The notes: generated by a model not told the origin, from the sequence alone. Positions 28,001 to 38,964 are shown, counted from the first letter of the stretch. The stretch is DNA of 64,000 nucleotides from Luteitalea sp. (GCA_009377495.1 WHTZ01000030.1:1-64000), one strand, 5' to 3'. Translations and numbers: made by a program.

Positions 28001-28737
28001 TCGATGACATCATCCGCAATAGACGGCTCGAGGCACGCGGTGTGTACGGGTTCTGGCCCGCCAACAGCGACGGCGACGACATCGTCCTGTACGAGGATGA
28101 GGCACGCAGGCGCGAGCTCACGCGGTTCAACATGCTTCGACAGCAGAGCGTCATGCACGACGACAAGCCGAACCGCAGCCTGGCGGACTTCATCGCGCCA
28201 CACGGAGAGGGCAAGGACTATCTCGGCGCGTTTGCCGTGACGGCTGGTCTCGGCGCCGACCAGCTCGCCAACCAATACAAGGCGGAGCACGACGACTACA
28301 ACGCGATCATGGTGAAGCTGCTCGCCGACCGGCTCGCCGAAGCCTTCGCCGAGTACCTCCACGCTCGCGCCCGCCGCGACTGGGGTTATGGGCGCGACGA
28401 GCAGTTGACCAAGGAGGAGTTAGCGGCTGAAAAGTATCGTGGCATCCGGCCCGCCTTCGGCTATCCAGCCTGCCCTGATCACAGCGAGAAGCGCAAGCTC
28501 TTTCCGCTGCTCGATGCCGAGGCACATGGTATGGGACTCACCGAGACCTACGCCGTGTGGCCGGCCGCGAGCGTCTGCGGCTTGTACTTCGCGCATCCCG
28601 CCGCTCGCTACTTCATGGTTGGTCGGATTGGCGCAGATCAAATCCAAGCGTACGCCCGTCGAAAGAACATCTCACAGGAAGAGGCGGAGCGCTGGCTGAC
28701 CAGCAACCTTGCCTACGAATTGGCTGCCGTCTGCTGA
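25036..28737 (+). CDS. metH: cobalamin-dependent methionine synthase
   Basis: A 1233-residue enzyme that methylates homocysteine from methyltetrahydrofolate through cobalamin. The homocysteine module has zinc ligands C250 (GLNCALG) and C313/C314 (GGCCGTT). The pterin module starts near 355 ([13 protein letters not shown]). The cobalamin module has GDVHDIGKN with axial ligand H763. The activation domain ends the protein ([17 protein letters not shown] near 1135), so all four modules are present and spacing matches E. coli MetH almost residue for residue. Transcription may come from the SahR-like gene upstream. I saw no cobalamin or SAM riboswitch ahead of it; the spacer is palindromic repeat. 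Two strong terminators follow. Confidence 0.97.
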   Translation: MTSTTDTRARLDALLQQRILVLDGAMGTMIQRRRLSESDFRGERFAAHPRDLKGDNDLLALTRPDVIADIHREYLAGGADIIETNTFNSTAVAQADYGLEGVVYELNVAAARLARAAADEVSQRTPEQPRFVAGAIGPTNRTLSLSPDVNNPAYRAITFEALRDAYAEQVRGLVDGGVDLLLIETIFDTLNAKAAIVALGDVLEEKGHALPLMISVTVTDKSGRTLSGQTIDAFWTSIAHAKPFSVGLNCALGARDMRPYLVELATIAPCWVSCYPNAGLPNAFGEYDELPEDTAALLHEFAEHNLVNIVGGCCGTTPDHIRAIAGAVQTLTPRVPQPPAERYPQFSGLETLTIRPDSNFIMIGERTNVTGSAKFMRLVKAGDFSAAVDVALDQVRGGANLLDVNMDEGMLDSAACMTTFLNLIATEPEVARLPFVVDSSKWEVLEAGLKCLQGKGIVNSISLKDGEAEFLRRAKTVQRYGAGVVVMAFDETGQADTVDRKIEICQRAYRLLIEQVGFEPTDIVFDPNVLAVATGMEEHNEYATAYIEATRRIKDACPGALVSGGISNLSFSFRGNEVVRQAMHAAFLYHAIHAGLDMGIVNAGQLMVYADIPGDLLERVEDVLFNRRPDATEQLVAFAEQVRGSGMRREQDLAWRDASVNGRLSHALVHGIVDFIEADVEEARGQYARPLEIIEGPLMNGMRIVGDLFGAGKMFLPQVVKSARAMKKAVAYLEPFMEREKDLNGNARSQGKIVLATVKGDVHDIGKNIVGVVLGCNSYDIIDLGVMVPSEKILQTALDERADIIGLSGLITPSLDEMVHVAREMERRSLQLPLLIGGATTSPQHTAVKIVPEYQRGPTVHVLDASRAVNVVASLLDDQQHASFMATTRAEQQRLRDLHAARGEKPLLSYEAACANRLRLQWAHENLSVPEFIGLRSVDDVPLDEITKYIDWTFFFTAWELKGRFPQIFEHPAYGAEARRVHEQGTALLDDIIRNRRLEARGVYGFWPANSDGDDIVLYEDEARRRELTRFNMLRQQSVMHDDKPNRSLADFIAPHGEGKDYLGAFAVTAGLGADQLANQYKAEHDDYNAIMVKLLADRLAEAFAEYLHARARRDWGYGRDEQLTKEELAAEKYRGIRPAFGYPACPDHSEKRKLFPLLDAEAHGMGLTETYAVWPAASVCGLYFAHPAARYFMVGRIGADQIQAYARRKNISQEEAERWLTSNLAYELAAVC

Positions 28738-28829
28738 AGCACGGGGTGCTTAACGGTTCTGGGGGTCGCGGCCGGGCACGTCGTTGTAGGCGCCGCTGAC
28801 ATCGACGGCGGACGGGGTCGCCGGCTGAG

Positions 28830-28852
28830 AAAAAGGGGACAGGCCCCTTTTT
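28830..28852. terminator. bidirectional intrinsic terminator 1 after metH
   Basis: AAAAAGGGG (28830-28838), loop ACAGG, CCCCTTTTT (28844-28852): a nine-base stem with A-run before and T-run after, so it can work on both strands between convergent metH and the ADOP gene. Confidence 0.8.
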
Positions 28853-28870
28853 CGTCGGCGTTGGTTCTCG

Positions 28871-28893
28871 AAAAAGGGGCCTGTCCCCTTTTT
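28871..28893. terminator. bidirectional intrinsic terminator 2 after metH
   Basis: AAAAAGGGG (28871-28879), loop CCTGT, CCCCTTTTT (28885-28893). It is the exact reverse complement of terminator 1, so the pair could also fold together into one long hairpin. Confidence 0.8.
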
Positions 28894-28983
28894 CCGACCC
28901 TCCAGATCTCGCGACCCCCATTTCCGTTGAGCACCCTGAAGGACGCCTCTCGTGGTAGCCCGCACCAATCCAAGCTGCCTGCT

Positions 28984-31713
28984 TCACTCGACCCGGAGAG
29001 CCACGAGTGGATCGATGCGTGTCGCGCGGCGGGCGGGCAGGTAGCCTGCCGTAACTGCTACGGCGAGGAGCAGAACGGACACAACTGCCAAGGTGAGCGG
29101 GTCGGTCGGGGTGACGTCGAACAGGAGCGCGCGGAGGAAGCGCGTGAGCGCAACGGCAGCCGCCAGGCCAACGCCAATGCCAAGGGCCGCGAGCACGACG
29201 CTTTCAGTGAGCACGAGCCGGCGAATGTCGGCTGCCTGCGCGCCCACGGCAATGCGAACACCGATCTCGCGCGTCCGGCGCGCTGTCGAGAAGCTGATGA
29301 CGCCGTAGACGCCAACCGCCGCGATCAGGAACGCGATGCAGGCGAACGCTCCAAGTAGGAAAAGGCTGAAGCGCCTCGGCGCCAGCCATGCCGAGGTGAC
29401 CTGGTCGAGCGTGGCCGCATCGTAGACGGTCAGCGTCGGATCGACCGCCCAGATCTGCTGTTTCATGGCATCGATGTGCGACGCCGGGTCGCCGAGGGTA
29501 CTTGCGACGAAAGTCATTGACCCGAACGGCAACTGCGCGTGTGGAAAGAACACCTCCGGGCGCGGCTGACTCTCTGGTCCTTCGTGTCGCACGTGACCAA
29601 CGACGCCAACGATCTCCGCCTCTCTGCGCTCGCGATCCCAGTCGACCGTGATGCGCTGCCCGACCGGATCCTCACCGGACCAGAAGCGCGAGGCCATCGT
29701 CTCGTTGATGAGCACCACCGCTGGTCCGGCCGCCCGATCCCGGTCTGTGAGCATCCGGCCGCCGAGCAGCGGAATGTTCATCACGCGGAAATACTCGGCT
29801 GTGACCATGGTGAGGAACGTGCTGGGCATCGCGTCCGGTGAGGGCTTGGGGCGTCCTTCGATCCAAAATCCAACGTCGATGTTGATGTTGGCGTCGAAGA
29901 ACGGCATCGCCGACACGAGCCCGACATCCCGCACTCCTGGAAGCGTTCGCATTCGCTCCAGCGTCTGGTCGTAGAAGACCGCTTGTTTCTCAGGCGTGTC
30001 ATACCGCGGGCCGTAGGTGAACACCTGCACAGCGAGCACGTTGCTCGACGTGAAGCCGGGGTCTTCGCGGAGCACGTTGGCAAAGCTGCGGAGCAACAGC
30101 CCGGCGCCAACGAGCAGCACCATGGCGATGGCAACCTCGGCGACGACGAGCACGGAACGGAGCCGTCGAGAAACGCCTGAGCCGACGGAGCGGCCAGCGT
30201 CTTTCAGCCCGCCAGCGTCGGTGCGCGTGCACGTCGTGGCAGGCGTGAGGCCGAAAAGTAGTGCGGTCGCAGCAGCAACGACCACTGAGAACGTCAGGAT
30301 GCGACCGTCGAGGCCCACCTGCTCCATGCGTGGAATGCCTGCCGGGCTCAGTGCCACGAGGGCTTGCGTCCCCCAATATGCGAGCGCAAGGCCTGCGCCG
30401 CACCCGAGGAGCGCCAGGAGGAGGCTCTCGACAAAGAGCTGTCGGATGAGTCGGCTTCGACCCGCGCCGAGCGCACTCCGAACAGCCAGCTCACGATGGC
30501 GTTCCGCGCCCCGGGCCAGCAGCATGTTGGCCACGTTCGCGCAGGCCATCAGGAGGATCAGGCCGACCGCCGAAAGTAGCACCAGTAAAGCAGCGCGAAC
30601 CGATCCGATGAGGTGATCGCGAAACGAGACAAGCCTCGCGACCATACCGCTGTTTGTCTGAGGGTGCGCCGCCGCGAGCCGCGTGGAGAGGGCATCCATC
30701 TCGCGCTGCGCCTGCTCAACTGAAACATCGCGCCGGAGGCGTGCAACCACGTTCCAGTATGCGCTGCCTCGCTCCTCACGTTCGTATGGACGGATCACAT
30801 TGGGCGCCCAGACCTCGCGTTCGCGCCCCCCCTGCAGCAGCCGCGGCTGAAAATCCGGCGGGAGAACGCCGACGACCGTGCGCGGTTCACCGTCGAGGAT
30901 CACGCTGCGTCCGATAAGCTCCCGATCGCCGCCGAAGTACCGCTGCCAACACCCGTACGAGAGCAGCACGACGTTGCTCTGTCCCTCTTGATGTTCCTCC
31001 GGGCGGAACGTGCGCCCCATCAGCGGTTGCACACCCACGGTGCGGAAGAAGCCCTCGGTCACGGCCGCCGCGAGGAGCGACCGCGGTTCTGACGTGCCCA
31101 AGTAGTCGAAGCTCCAGGGCTCGACGCCGGCCACCACGTCAAAGCTCGTCGCCTGTTCACGCCAGTCCAGGAAGTTCCCGGGGGCGACATCGCCGATCGC
31201 GTTGTCAGCATCCGTGCGCTGCTGCCAGATGGTGACGATGCGATCCGGCTCGCTGTAGGGCAGTGGTCGAAGCACCAGGGTGTCGACGACCGAGAACACG
31301 GCCGTGCCGGCGCCAATCCCGAGCGCGAGCACAGACGAGGCGACGATCGTGAGGGTCGGAGCCCGTCTGAGAGACCTGAAGGCATAGCGAACTTCCTGGG
31401 TCAGATTCAGGTCAAAGGTCGCGAGGACGCGTAACCAGGACGCGTCGACCACGGAGCCCATCGAGCGGCGCAGCAGGTCGAGTCGACTCCGCCGCGTCAG
31501 CGCGCCAGACTCCACCATCCAGTGCCAGCGGTGGCGGATCTCCGAATGCCACTCCTCTCGCCACGCCACGCGCATGCTCGATGGCACGAGCACGCTCACC
31601 ACGCGGACGAAGGCGAGGCTCAACCTGAGCGCCGTCGACGTCGAGTCGGATATTCCTGATCCCCGATTCCCGATCCCCGATTCCTGATTCGGGGCTCCAG
31701 ATTCCCGATTCAT
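28984..31713 (-). CDS. ADOP-family duplicated permease 1
   Basis: A 909-residue membrane protein of the ADOP (acidobacterial duplicated orphan permease) type: two fused MacB/FtsX-like halves, each a periplasmic MacB_PCD domain plus FtsX helices. First half: RYAFRSLRRAPTLTIVASS near 110, MacB domain, then VGLILLMACANVANMLLARG. Second half: RRLRSVLVVAEVAIAMVLLVGAGLLLRSF, MacB domain, then helices ending RRATRIDPLVALRVE. No ATPase gene is nearby, as is usual for ADOPs; the function is not established. The ATG overlaps the PadR stop (ATGA). The first 22 or so residues (NRESGAPNQESGIGNRGSG) are translated from an intergenic GAATCGGG-type repeat. Confidence 0.92.
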   Translation of the reverse strand: MNRESGAPNQESGIGNRGSGISDSTSTALRLSLAFVRVVSVLVPSSMRVAWREEWHSEIRHRWHWMVESGALTRRSRLDLLRRSMGSVVDASWLRVLATFDLNLTQEVRYAFRSLRRAPTLTIVASSVLALGIGAGTAVFSVVDTLVLRPLPYSEPDRIVTIWQQRTDADNAIGDVAPGNFLDWREQATSFDVVAGVEPWSFDYLGTSEPRSLLAAAVTEGFFRTVGVQPLMGRTFRPEEHQEGQSNVVLLSYGCWQRYFGGDRELIGRSVILDGEPRTVVGVLPPDFQPRLLQGGREREVWAPNVIRPYEREERGSAYWNVVARLRRDVSVEQAQREMDALSTRLAAAHPQTNSGMVARLVSFRDHLIGSVRAALLVLLSAVGLILLMACANVANMLLARGAERHRELAVRSALGAGRSRLIRQLFVESLLLALLGCGAGLALAYWGTQALVALSPAGIPRMEQVGLDGRILTFSVVVAAATALLFGLTPATTCTRTDAGGLKDAGRSVGSGVSRRLRSVLVVAEVAIAMVLLVGAGLLLRSFANVLREDPGFTSSNVLAVQVFTYGPRYDTPEKQAVFYDQTLERMRTLPGVRDVGLVSAMPFFDANINIDVGFWIEGRPKPSPDAMPSTFLTMVTAEYFRVMNIPLLGGRMLTDRDRAAGPAVVLINETMASRFWSGEDPVGQRITVDWDRERREAEIVGVVGHVRHEGPESQPRPEVFFPHAQLPFGSMTFVASTLGDPASHIDAMKQQIWAVDPTLTVYDAATLDQVTSAWLAPRRFSLFLLGAFACIAFLIAAVGVYGVISFSTARRTREIGVRIAVGAQAADIRRLVLTESVVLAALGIGVGLAAAVALTRFLRALLFDVTPTDPLTLAVVSVLLLAVAVTAGYLPARRATRIDPLVALRVE
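31640..31708. repeat. GATTCCCGATCCCC-type tandem repeats inside the ADOP 1 start
   Basis: Five or so imperfect copies of a seven-base unit (GATTCCC/GATCCCC/GATTCCT on the + strand) lie in the first codons of ADOP 1. They are of the same kind as the spacer repeats at 17895, but here they are translated. Confidence 0.7.
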
Positions 31714-32039
31714 GGCGTCACCGGCCGGCGTGTGGGACGGATCTTGCGGCGGGCGCGCGGGACGATCTCGTGCAGGGCGCGGTAGCGGCTCAACGACTCG
31801 GCGAGCAAACGTTCGCCGGCGGCGGTCAGCTCGTAGTAGCGGCGGAGCGGACGCTGCGCGCGGTGCGCCTCGGTCTCAGACTCCCAGCGCGAGCTCACGA
31901 GGGCTTCGCGATCGATCCGCCGCAGGATGGGATAGACGGTCCCGCTCGGCAGGCCCGTCGCATCCATGATGTCGAACCCGTAGTGATACCGATGCGCGAG
32001 CGCTTGCAGGACGAGTGTGGTCGGGTAAGTGAGCTTCAC
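31710..32039 (-). CDS. PadR-family transcriptional regulator 1
   Basis: A 109-residue winged-helix repressor from the GTG at 32039 (AGGA just upstream; a TTG at 32054 has no such site). Typical PadR features: TTLVLQALAHRYHYGFDIM, LPSGTVYPILRRIDREALVSSRWE and RRYYELTAAGERLL, then a C-terminal helix for dimerisation. It overlaps the ADOP 1 start by four bases, so both are made from one message and it probably represses its own operon. A pair of direct repeats lies in its promoter region. PadR 1 lacks the LLQGTLDLLIL opening seen in the PadR genes at 38405 and 39925, so it is from a different subgroup. Confidence 0.9.
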   Translation of the reverse strand: MKLTYPTTLVLQALAHRYHYGFDIMDATGLPSGTVYPILRRIDREALVSSRWESETEAHRAQRPLRRYYELTAAGERLLAESLSRYRALHEIVPRARRKIRPTRRPVTP

Positions 32040-32068
32040 GAGTCCTATGCCCAAAGAGCGTGTCGATG

Positions 32069-32092
32069 TCTACATAAGCAATATTCTACATA
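32069..32092 (-). promoter_or_regulatory. candidate PadR 1 operator
   Basis: TCTACATA occurs twice (32069-32076, 32085-32092) with a 16-base period, 30 bases upstream of the PadR 1 GTG. The surrounding ATGT and ACAT words are the kind bound by PadR proteins. Confidence 0.4.
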
Positions 32093-32101
32093 GCCACCTG
32101 A

Positions 32102-32750
<649 letters not shown>

Positions 32751-32827
32751 CCCGTTATGCGGCTCGTTACGAGAACTTTGTACTCGTTTGTGGCCGCAGT
32801 GCCGCTGCAGAGGCCCTTTAATTCGCT

Positions 32828-35603
32828 TCACTCCGATTGAAGCGCGCGCATGGGATCAATACGCGAGGCGCGGTGTGCCGGCAGATACGCTGCGAGCGCC
32901 GCGATGACGACGAGCGTGGCCACGGCGGCGCTGTGCGCCGCAGGATCGACCGGTGTGATGCCATAGAACAGCGTCGCCATCGTGCGCGTCGCAAGGAACG
33001 CGAGCGGTAGGCCGACGATCAATCCCATCAGCACGAGTGTGAGCGCCTCGCGCATGATGAGCCACTGCACCGCACCCCGGCTCGCGCCCAGCGCCATGCG
33101 CACGCCGAGCTCCGCCGTCCGCCGCGTTACTGCGTATGAGATGGTGCCATAGGCACGCTAGGAACAATGCCACGGCGCTAAAACCTATGGTCAGCCAGGC
33201 GAGAAGCTGCTCTTGTCGCATCCCGCGCGCGACGCGCTCGTCGAGTGTTTCGAGGGATGTGACGGGAAGACTTGGCTCGGCCTCACGGAGCGCGTTGCGG
33301 ATCGTACTGGCGAGCGCGGCGGGATTGCCCGCCGTCCGCATCTCGAGGCTGGCGAGATAGTCGTCGGGCCGCTGCGCGGCCGGCAGATAGGCCATGCTGG
33401 GCGAGTCGCTCTTGAGACCGTCGTACCGGGCATCCTGAACGACGCCGATGATCTCGAAGCCATCCTCATCGAAGTTCGTACCGTAACCCCAACGGCTGCC
33501 GATCGGGTTCCGGTTCGAGAAGTATCGCCGTGCCATTGTCTCGTTGATAATGCTGACCTTGCGCCCTCTGGCCGAGTCGTGCGGCCCGAACGTCCGTCCC
33601 ATTTTCATTGCCAAGCCGACGGTGCGGAAGTAGCCGGGCGTAATGTAATCCTCGCCCGTCACGAGCCATTCATGACGCCCACGCGTATATCCCTCGGCCT
33701 CGAAGCCGCTGGTCACGTACCCTCCGCCAAACGGGCCGTTCCTCGACACACTGGCGGCGGTTACGCCCGGCACGGCTGTGACACGTTCCACGACGCGACG
33801 ATACAGCGGCGGGAGCTCAGCGGGTGTGTAGCCCGCGGCGCGTGCATCCACACGCGCGATGAGCACGTGATCGCGATCGAAGCCGATGTCGACGCGTATC
33901 AGTTGCTGCAGGCTGCGTGTGAACAGCGCCGCGACGATAAGCAGGAGCAATGCGAACGCCAGTTGTCCGGCGATGAGCGCCTTGGCCGCGGGTAAGCGGC
34001 CGCGTCCCCTGGCGCTGATGACACTGCGCGCTTGGGATTTCAAGGTCTCGGCGAGGCTTACACGTGCGCTGCGTAAGGCCGGCAACATGCCAAAGAGCAG
34101 GCCGGTGAGCACCGCCACGCCCAATGTGAAGCCCGCGACGCGCCAGTCAGGACTGAGGTCGAGACCACCGCTCGTCGCGGCCGTGCCGTAATTTGCCAGC
34201 GTTAGAAGGGCTCGACTGCCCCAAGAGCTGACGAGCAGTCCGAGGCCACCGCCGATCAGCGCGAGAAGCAGGCACTCGGTCAAGAGCTGACGCATGAGAC
34301 GTCCACGTGCCGCGCCGATGGACAGGCGAATGGCCATCTCGCGGTAACGATTCGTCGCGCGTGCCAGTAACAGGCTTGCGATGTTCGCACAGGCGATCGC
34401 GAGCAGGAGGCCGACCATCCCGAACAACGCGAGCAGTGGCGTGCTGAGGTCGTCGCGCATGGGGGAGAGCCCGCGCGAACCGGGCGTCAACGCGACGCGG
34501 TTCGCCTGATATCGCCGTTGGAGCTCTGCGTCCTCGTTGTAGTCATTCCGCAGCCGGTAACCGCGCTGGAGCGCCAAAGTCATCGCTTCGGCCACCGCGG
34601 CCACATCTCCTGAGGGCACGCGCACGAAGATGTTGAGCCACTGGATCTCGCGCTGAGGCGGCCAGGGGTTGCGCACGTCACCGCGGCTCAACCTATTACC
34701 GGCGTAGCGGACGCTCGCCTGCATCATGAGGGGCACCCACACATGCGGGGTGTGCGTGGCCAGCTCCGTGCCGAAGAATTCAGGTGCCGTGACGCCGACG
34801 ATCGTGAAGGGCGCGTCGTTGATGATGAGGCTGCGCCCGAGCACGTCGGGCGACCGGCCGAACTTGCGGCGGAAGTAGCTGTCGCTGATAACTGCGACAG
34901 GGTGGCTGCCGAGTGTGCGATTGTCGCCCGGGCCCAACAAGCGGCCGATCTGCGGCCGCTGTCTGAGCACGTGGAAGTATTCGCCCGAGACGAGCTGGAC
35001 TTGACCTGATTCCAGCTGTGATGTCGCACGTCGGCTGTCCGACGTGGCGATCTGCATTTGTCGGATGGTCGTCGCGGCTGCCATCTCGGCGGGTCCGGCG
35101 ACGAGATCTCGCGCATCCTCGAACACAGGATTCGAGAAGATAAGCGCTGTTGATGGAGGAGCCAGCGGATCAGGGTGGGTGACTCGCGCGATGTAGAGCT
35201 GCTCCGGCTCGGTGACCGGCAGGGGACGGAGGATGATCGCGTTGATCAGCGAGAAGATCGCGGCGTTGGCACCGATGCCCAGCGCCAGCGAAAGAACGGC
35301 CACGATGGAAAAGAGCGGGCTGCGGGTGAGCAGCCGTACGCCGAAGCGCAGATCCTGCAGACAATCCTCGACCGGTCGCAGCGTGCGCATGTCGCGACAG
35401 GCCTCCTTCACTTGATCCGATCCGCCGAAGCGCCGCCGTGCCTGCGAGTGCGCCTTGGCCCGCGCCGATCCGCGCGTGGCCTTGCGAGCCTCCATCTCTT
35501 GGAAATGGAACTGTAACTCTTCGTCCAGCTCACGCTCAGCCGCGGGGCGCCGCAGGAACGATCGCAGCGCCATCCGCACACGATGATGCAGGCGAGTAGC
35601 CAT
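32828..35603 (-). pseudogene. ADOP-family duplicated permease 2, frameshifted
   Basis: Starting at the ATG at 35603, the product matches its neighbour ADOP 3 throughout (MATRLHHRVRMALRSFLRRP opening; RRFGGSDQVKEACRDMRTL). At about 33150 the expected FLACLGLYGTISYAV becomes FLACLWHHLIRSN: eight bases present in ADOP 3 (which reads CTTGGTCTCTACG here) are missing. The correct frame continues to the end as MALGASRGAVQWLIMREAL and ends RIDPMRALQSE at the stop 32828. The last membrane helices would be lost, so the protein is probably non-functional unless this is a sequence error. Confidence 0.85.
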
Positions 35604-35637
35604 GGCGTTTAGACCATCTCCAGCAATGTCGTCTCGC

Positions 35638-38400
35638 TTACTCTGAGCGAAGTGCGCGCATGGGATCGACGTGCGACGCGCGGCGTGCCGGCAAGTACGC
35701 TGCGAGCGCCGCGATGACGACGAGTGTGGCCACGGCGGCGCTATGTGCCGCAGGATCGACCGGTGTGATGCCATAGAACAGTGTCGCCATCGTGCGCGTC
35801 GCAAGGAACGCGAGCGGCAGCCCGACGATCAATCCCATCAGCACGAGCGTGAGCGCTTCGCGCATGATGAGCCACTGCACCGCGCCGCAGCCCGCGCCGA
35901 GTGCGATCCGGACGCCGAGCTCCGTCGTGCGCCGCGTCACGGCGTACGAGATCGTGCCGTAGAGACCAAGACACGCGAGGAACAGCGCCACGCCGCCGAA
36001 CGCCATCGTCAGCGAGGTCATCAACCGCTCCTGACTCATCGCCCGGACCACGCGATCGCCGAGCGGCTCGATGGGTGCCAGACGCAGCCGCGGCTCGGCC
36101 TCTCGCAGGGTGCTGCGAATCTCCGCCGCGAGCGCGGCGGGTGCGCCCGCCGCTCGGACCTCGATGCTGGCGAGGTAGTCATCGCTCTGCGTGACCGGTC
36201 GATACGCCATGTTGACTGCACCGGCCGTCAGATCATCGGACCGGGCGTCCTGCACGACGCCGATGATCTCGAACGCCTCTTCGTCGAACTCCTCGTCGTA
36301 GCTCCAGCGCTTCCCGATCGGGCTCTTGCTCCCGAAGTAACGGCGCGCCATCGTCTGGTTGATGACGCTGACTTTCCGGCTGTTGACGACGTCCTCCGGG
36401 CCGAACACCCGGCCGGAGAGGAGTGTCAGGCCGACCGTGCGGAAGTAATCGGTCGTGACGACTTCGTTCAGTACCCTGAGCTGTTCGTCGCGTCCGCGCG
36501 TGTATCCTTCCGCTTCGAAGGCGCTGATCCAATGTGATCCGGAGAACGGTCCGCTGGCGGACATGCTCGCTCCGGCCACGCCAGGGAGGGCGCTGACGTG
36601 CTCGACGATCCGACGATAGAGCGCCGGCAGCTGGGCTTGCGTGTAGCCGGCGGCGCGTGGGTCGACACGTGTGACCAGCAGGCGGTCGCGGTCGAAGCCG
36701 ATATCGACACGCGTGAGCTCCTGCAGGCTCCGTGCGAACAGCGCGGCAACGATCAGCAGGAGCAGCGAGAAAGCCATCTGGGCCGCGACGAGCAGCCTGC
36801 CACCGAGCCACCTGCGACCCACACGACTGCTGGACCCGATGGCACCGCGCGTCTGCGCTTTCAAGGCATCGGCCAGCTGCACGTGTGTGCTGCGCCGTGC
36901 GGGCAGCAGTCCGAAGAAGAGGCCCGTTGACAGCGACACGGCTAGCGCAAAGCCGACCACGCGCCAGTCGGGACGGACGTCGATGGCGGTGACCGGCGTG
37001 CCGTCGTTCACGAGGATCAAGAGACCGCTGCTACCCCAGTAAGCCACAACCAGCCCCAGCGCACCGCCGATCAGCGCGAGAAGCAAGCTCTCAGTGAGAA
37101 GTTGACGGACCAGGCGTTGCCGTCCGGCGCCAATCGACAGGCGAATCGCCATCTCGCGGTGGCGGGTCGTGGCGCGGGCCAGTAGCAGGCTCGCGATGTT
37201 GGCACAGGCGATCGCGAGCAAGAGGCCAACCATCACGAATAAGACGAGGAGCGGCGTGGTCAAATCACCGCGCATGCGCGAGAGGCCACGGGATCCGGAC
37301 GCCAGCACGACGCGGCTCGACTGATAGTGCCGGCGGAGCTCCGCATCATCCTGGTAGCCGGATCGCTGCGCGTAGTCGCGCCGCATCGCCAGCGTCATCG
37401 CCTCGGACACGGCCGGCACCGCGCCTGCCGGCATGCGGAGGAAGAGGTTCAGCCATGAGATCTCGCGCTGCGGCGGCCAGGGCTTCTGTGAGTCGCCGTT
37501 GATGTTGCCCATGTCGCTGGCGTAGTGCACGGCTGCCTGCATCATGACTGGCACCCACATGTCCGGGTTACGGGTGCCTACGGTCGTGCCAAAGAATCGC
37601 GGCGTGGTGACACCGACGATCGTCATGGGCGTGCCGTTCGCGATCACCACACGCCCGACCGCGTTCGTGGCGCGGCCGAATTTGCGGCTCCAGTAGGCGT
37701 CGCTGATCACCGCCACCGGATGAGCGTCCAGGGTGCGGTTGTCGCCGGGGCCAAGCAGGCGGCCGATCTGCGGGTGTTGGCGCAGCACGCTGAAGTAGTC
37801 GCCCGACACGAGCTGCACCTCAGCCGACTCGGCCGTGGCGTCGTTGCTCCCTGCCGTCCCGATCTGCATCGACTGGATGCTGCTGACCGCGGCTACTTCG
37901 GCCCGTTCAGCGACCAGCTCGCCGATGCCTTGGTACGCCGGATACGAGAAGCGGGGATCGAGCTGCTCCATGCGCGCGACCTGGGCAACGTAAAGCTGCT
38001 CCGGCTGGTCCACCGGCAGCGCCCGCAACACGATGGCGTTGATCACCGAGAAGATGGCGCTGCTGGCACCAATGCCCAGCGCCAACGACACGACGGCAAC
38101 GACGGTAAAAATCGGACTGCGGGTGAGCAGCCGGGCACCGAAACGGAGGTCACGCAGCAAGTTCTCGAACGGCCGCAATGTGCGCATGTCGCGACAGGCC
38201 TCCTTCACCTGATCCGATCCGCCGAAGTGGCGCCGCGCCGGCGAGTGCGCCTCGGCCCGCGCCGAGCCGCGCGTGGCCTCGTGAGCCTCCATCTCCCGGA
38301 AATGGAACTGCAGCTCGTCGTCCAGCTCACGCTCAGCCGCGGGACGACGCAGGAACGATCGGAGCGCCATGCGCACCCGATGATGAAAGCGGGTCGCCAT
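35638..38400 (-). CDS. ADOP-family duplicated permease 3
   Basis: A 920-residue intact permease starting at the ATG at 38400, four bases after the PadR stop; the in-frame ATG/alternative starts further upstream lie inside PadR. The N-terminal extension (ERELDDELQFHFREMEAHEATRG) is the cytoplasmic prefix of PadR-linked ADOPs. FtsX elements: LALGIGASSAIFSVINAIVLR, VGLLLAIACANIASLLLARA, AYLPARRASHVDPMRALRSE at the end. ADOP 2 follows 34 bases downstream as its tandem duplicate. Their last 85 codons are almost the same in protein and DNA, while the middle domains differ much more. Confidence 0.92.
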   Translation of the reverse strand: MATRFHHRVRMALRSFLRRPAAERELDDELQFHFREMEAHEATRGSARAEAHSPARRHFGGSDQVKEACRDMRTLRPFENLLRDLRFGARLLTRSPIFTVVAVVSLALGIGASSAIFSVINAIVLRALPVDQPEQLYVAQVARMEQLDPRFSYPAYQGIGELVAERAEVAAVSSIQSMQIGTAGSNDATAESAEVQLVSGDYFSVLRQHPQIGRLLGPGDNRTLDAHPVAVISDAYWSRKFGRATNAVGRVVIANGTPMTIVGVTTPRFFGTTVGTRNPDMWVPVMMQAAVHYASDMGNINGDSQKPWPPQREISWLNLFLRMPAGAVPAVSEAMTLAMRRDYAQRSGYQDDAELRRHYQSSRVVLASGSRGLSRMRGDLTTPLLVLFVMVGLLLAIACANIASLLLARATTRHREMAIRLSIGAGRQRLVRQLLTESLLLALIGGALGLVVAYWGSSGLLILVNDGTPVTAIDVRPDWRVVGFALAVSLSTGLFFGLLPARRSTHVQLADALKAQTRGAIGSSSRVGRRWLGGRLLVAAQMAFSLLLLIVAALFARSLQELTRVDIGFDRDRLLVTRVDPRAAGYTQAQLPALYRRIVEHVSALPGVAGASMSASGPFSGSHWISAFEAEGYTRGRDEQLRVLNEVVTTDYFRTVGLTLLSGRVFGPEDVVNSRKVSVINQTMARRYFGSKSPIGKRWSYDEEFDEEAFEIIGVVQDARSDDLTAGAVNMAYRPVTQSDDYLASIEVRAAGAPAALAAEIRSTLREAEPRLRLAPIEPLGDRVVRAMSQERLMTSLTMAFGGVALFLACLGLYGTISYAVTRRTTELGVRIALGAGCGAVQWLIMREALTLVLMGLIVGLPLAFLATRTMATLFYGITPVDPAAHSAAVATLVVIAALAAYLPARRASHVDPMRALRSE

Positions 38401-38404
38401 CGTC

Positions 38405-38734
38405 TTACACCGTATCGAGGAGCGTGGTGACTGCACCCGACAGCCGGCGCCACTGTTTCGCCTCGCGTTCGAGCTGCTGACGGCCGGCTCGCGTGAGCGA
38501 GTAGTACTTCGCGCGGCGACCCGCGTCCGTCTGGGCCCATTTCGCCAAGATCCAACCCTGATGCTCGAGGCGGTGGAGCGCGGGATAGAGCGAGCCGGGT
38601 TGCACTTGCAACACGTCGCCGGAAATCTGTTGGATGCGCAGCGTGATCCCCCAGCCGTGCATCGGCTCCAGCGCGAGCGTCTTCAGGATCAGTAAGTCGA
38701 GTGTGCCTTGCAGCAGATCGGTTGGTTTGCCCAT
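38405..38734 (-). CDS. PadR-family transcriptional regulator 2
   Basis: A 109-residue repressor beginning GKPTDLLQGTLDLLILKTLALEPMHGWGI, the opening found in most ADOP-linked PadRs. QISGDVLQVQPGSLYPALHRLEHQGWI is the wing and recognition helix, and GRRAKYYSLTRAGRQQL the following strand. It heads a PadR-ADOP 3-ADOP 2 operon. Two palindromes sit just upstream of its ATG at 38734. It is divergent from the XRE gene at 38965. Confidence 0.93.
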   Translation of the reverse strand: MGKPTDLLQGTLDLLILKTLALEPMHGWGITLRIQQISGDVLQVQPGSLYPALHRLEHQGWILAKWAQTDAGRRAKYYSLTRAGRQQLEREAKQWRRLSGAVTTLLDTV

Positions 38735-38769
38735 GGGTGGATCGCGGATGTGGTGGTCGCCCTCACGCT

Positions 38770-38808
38770 CTCTCGATCGTCGAGAGTACAGTCGGCGCCG
38801 TCGACTGT
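38770..38808 (-). promoter_or_regulatory. twin palindromes upstream of PadR 2
   Basis: CTCTCGA-TCG-TCGAGAG (38770-38786) and ACAGTCG-N7-CGACTGT (38788-38808) lie back to back, 36 to 74 bases before the PadR 2 start. Both have perfect seven-base arms and are good operator candidates. Confidence 0.5.
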
Positions 38809-38937
38809 CAAGGGAACACCGTAGGTGGGGTGCTCCACGGAAATGGGGATCGCTTCGTCGCGCGGCCCTTTAGGCCCCTCGTCGCGCGGCTTTCAGTGGC
38901 TGATGTCACATGCGGTGTGGCGAATAGCCCGTTCGCT

Positions 38938-38955
38938 CTTAGCATTTATGCTAAG
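38938..38955 (+). promoter_or_regulatory. operator-like palindrome before the XRE gene
   Basis: CTTAGCATTTATGCTAAG is palindromic apart from its two central bases and ends nine bases before the ATG at 38965. XRE antitoxin-like repressors often use GCAT-ATGC sites of this kind. Confidence 0.6.
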
Positions 38956-38964
38956 CTGTGCCCC

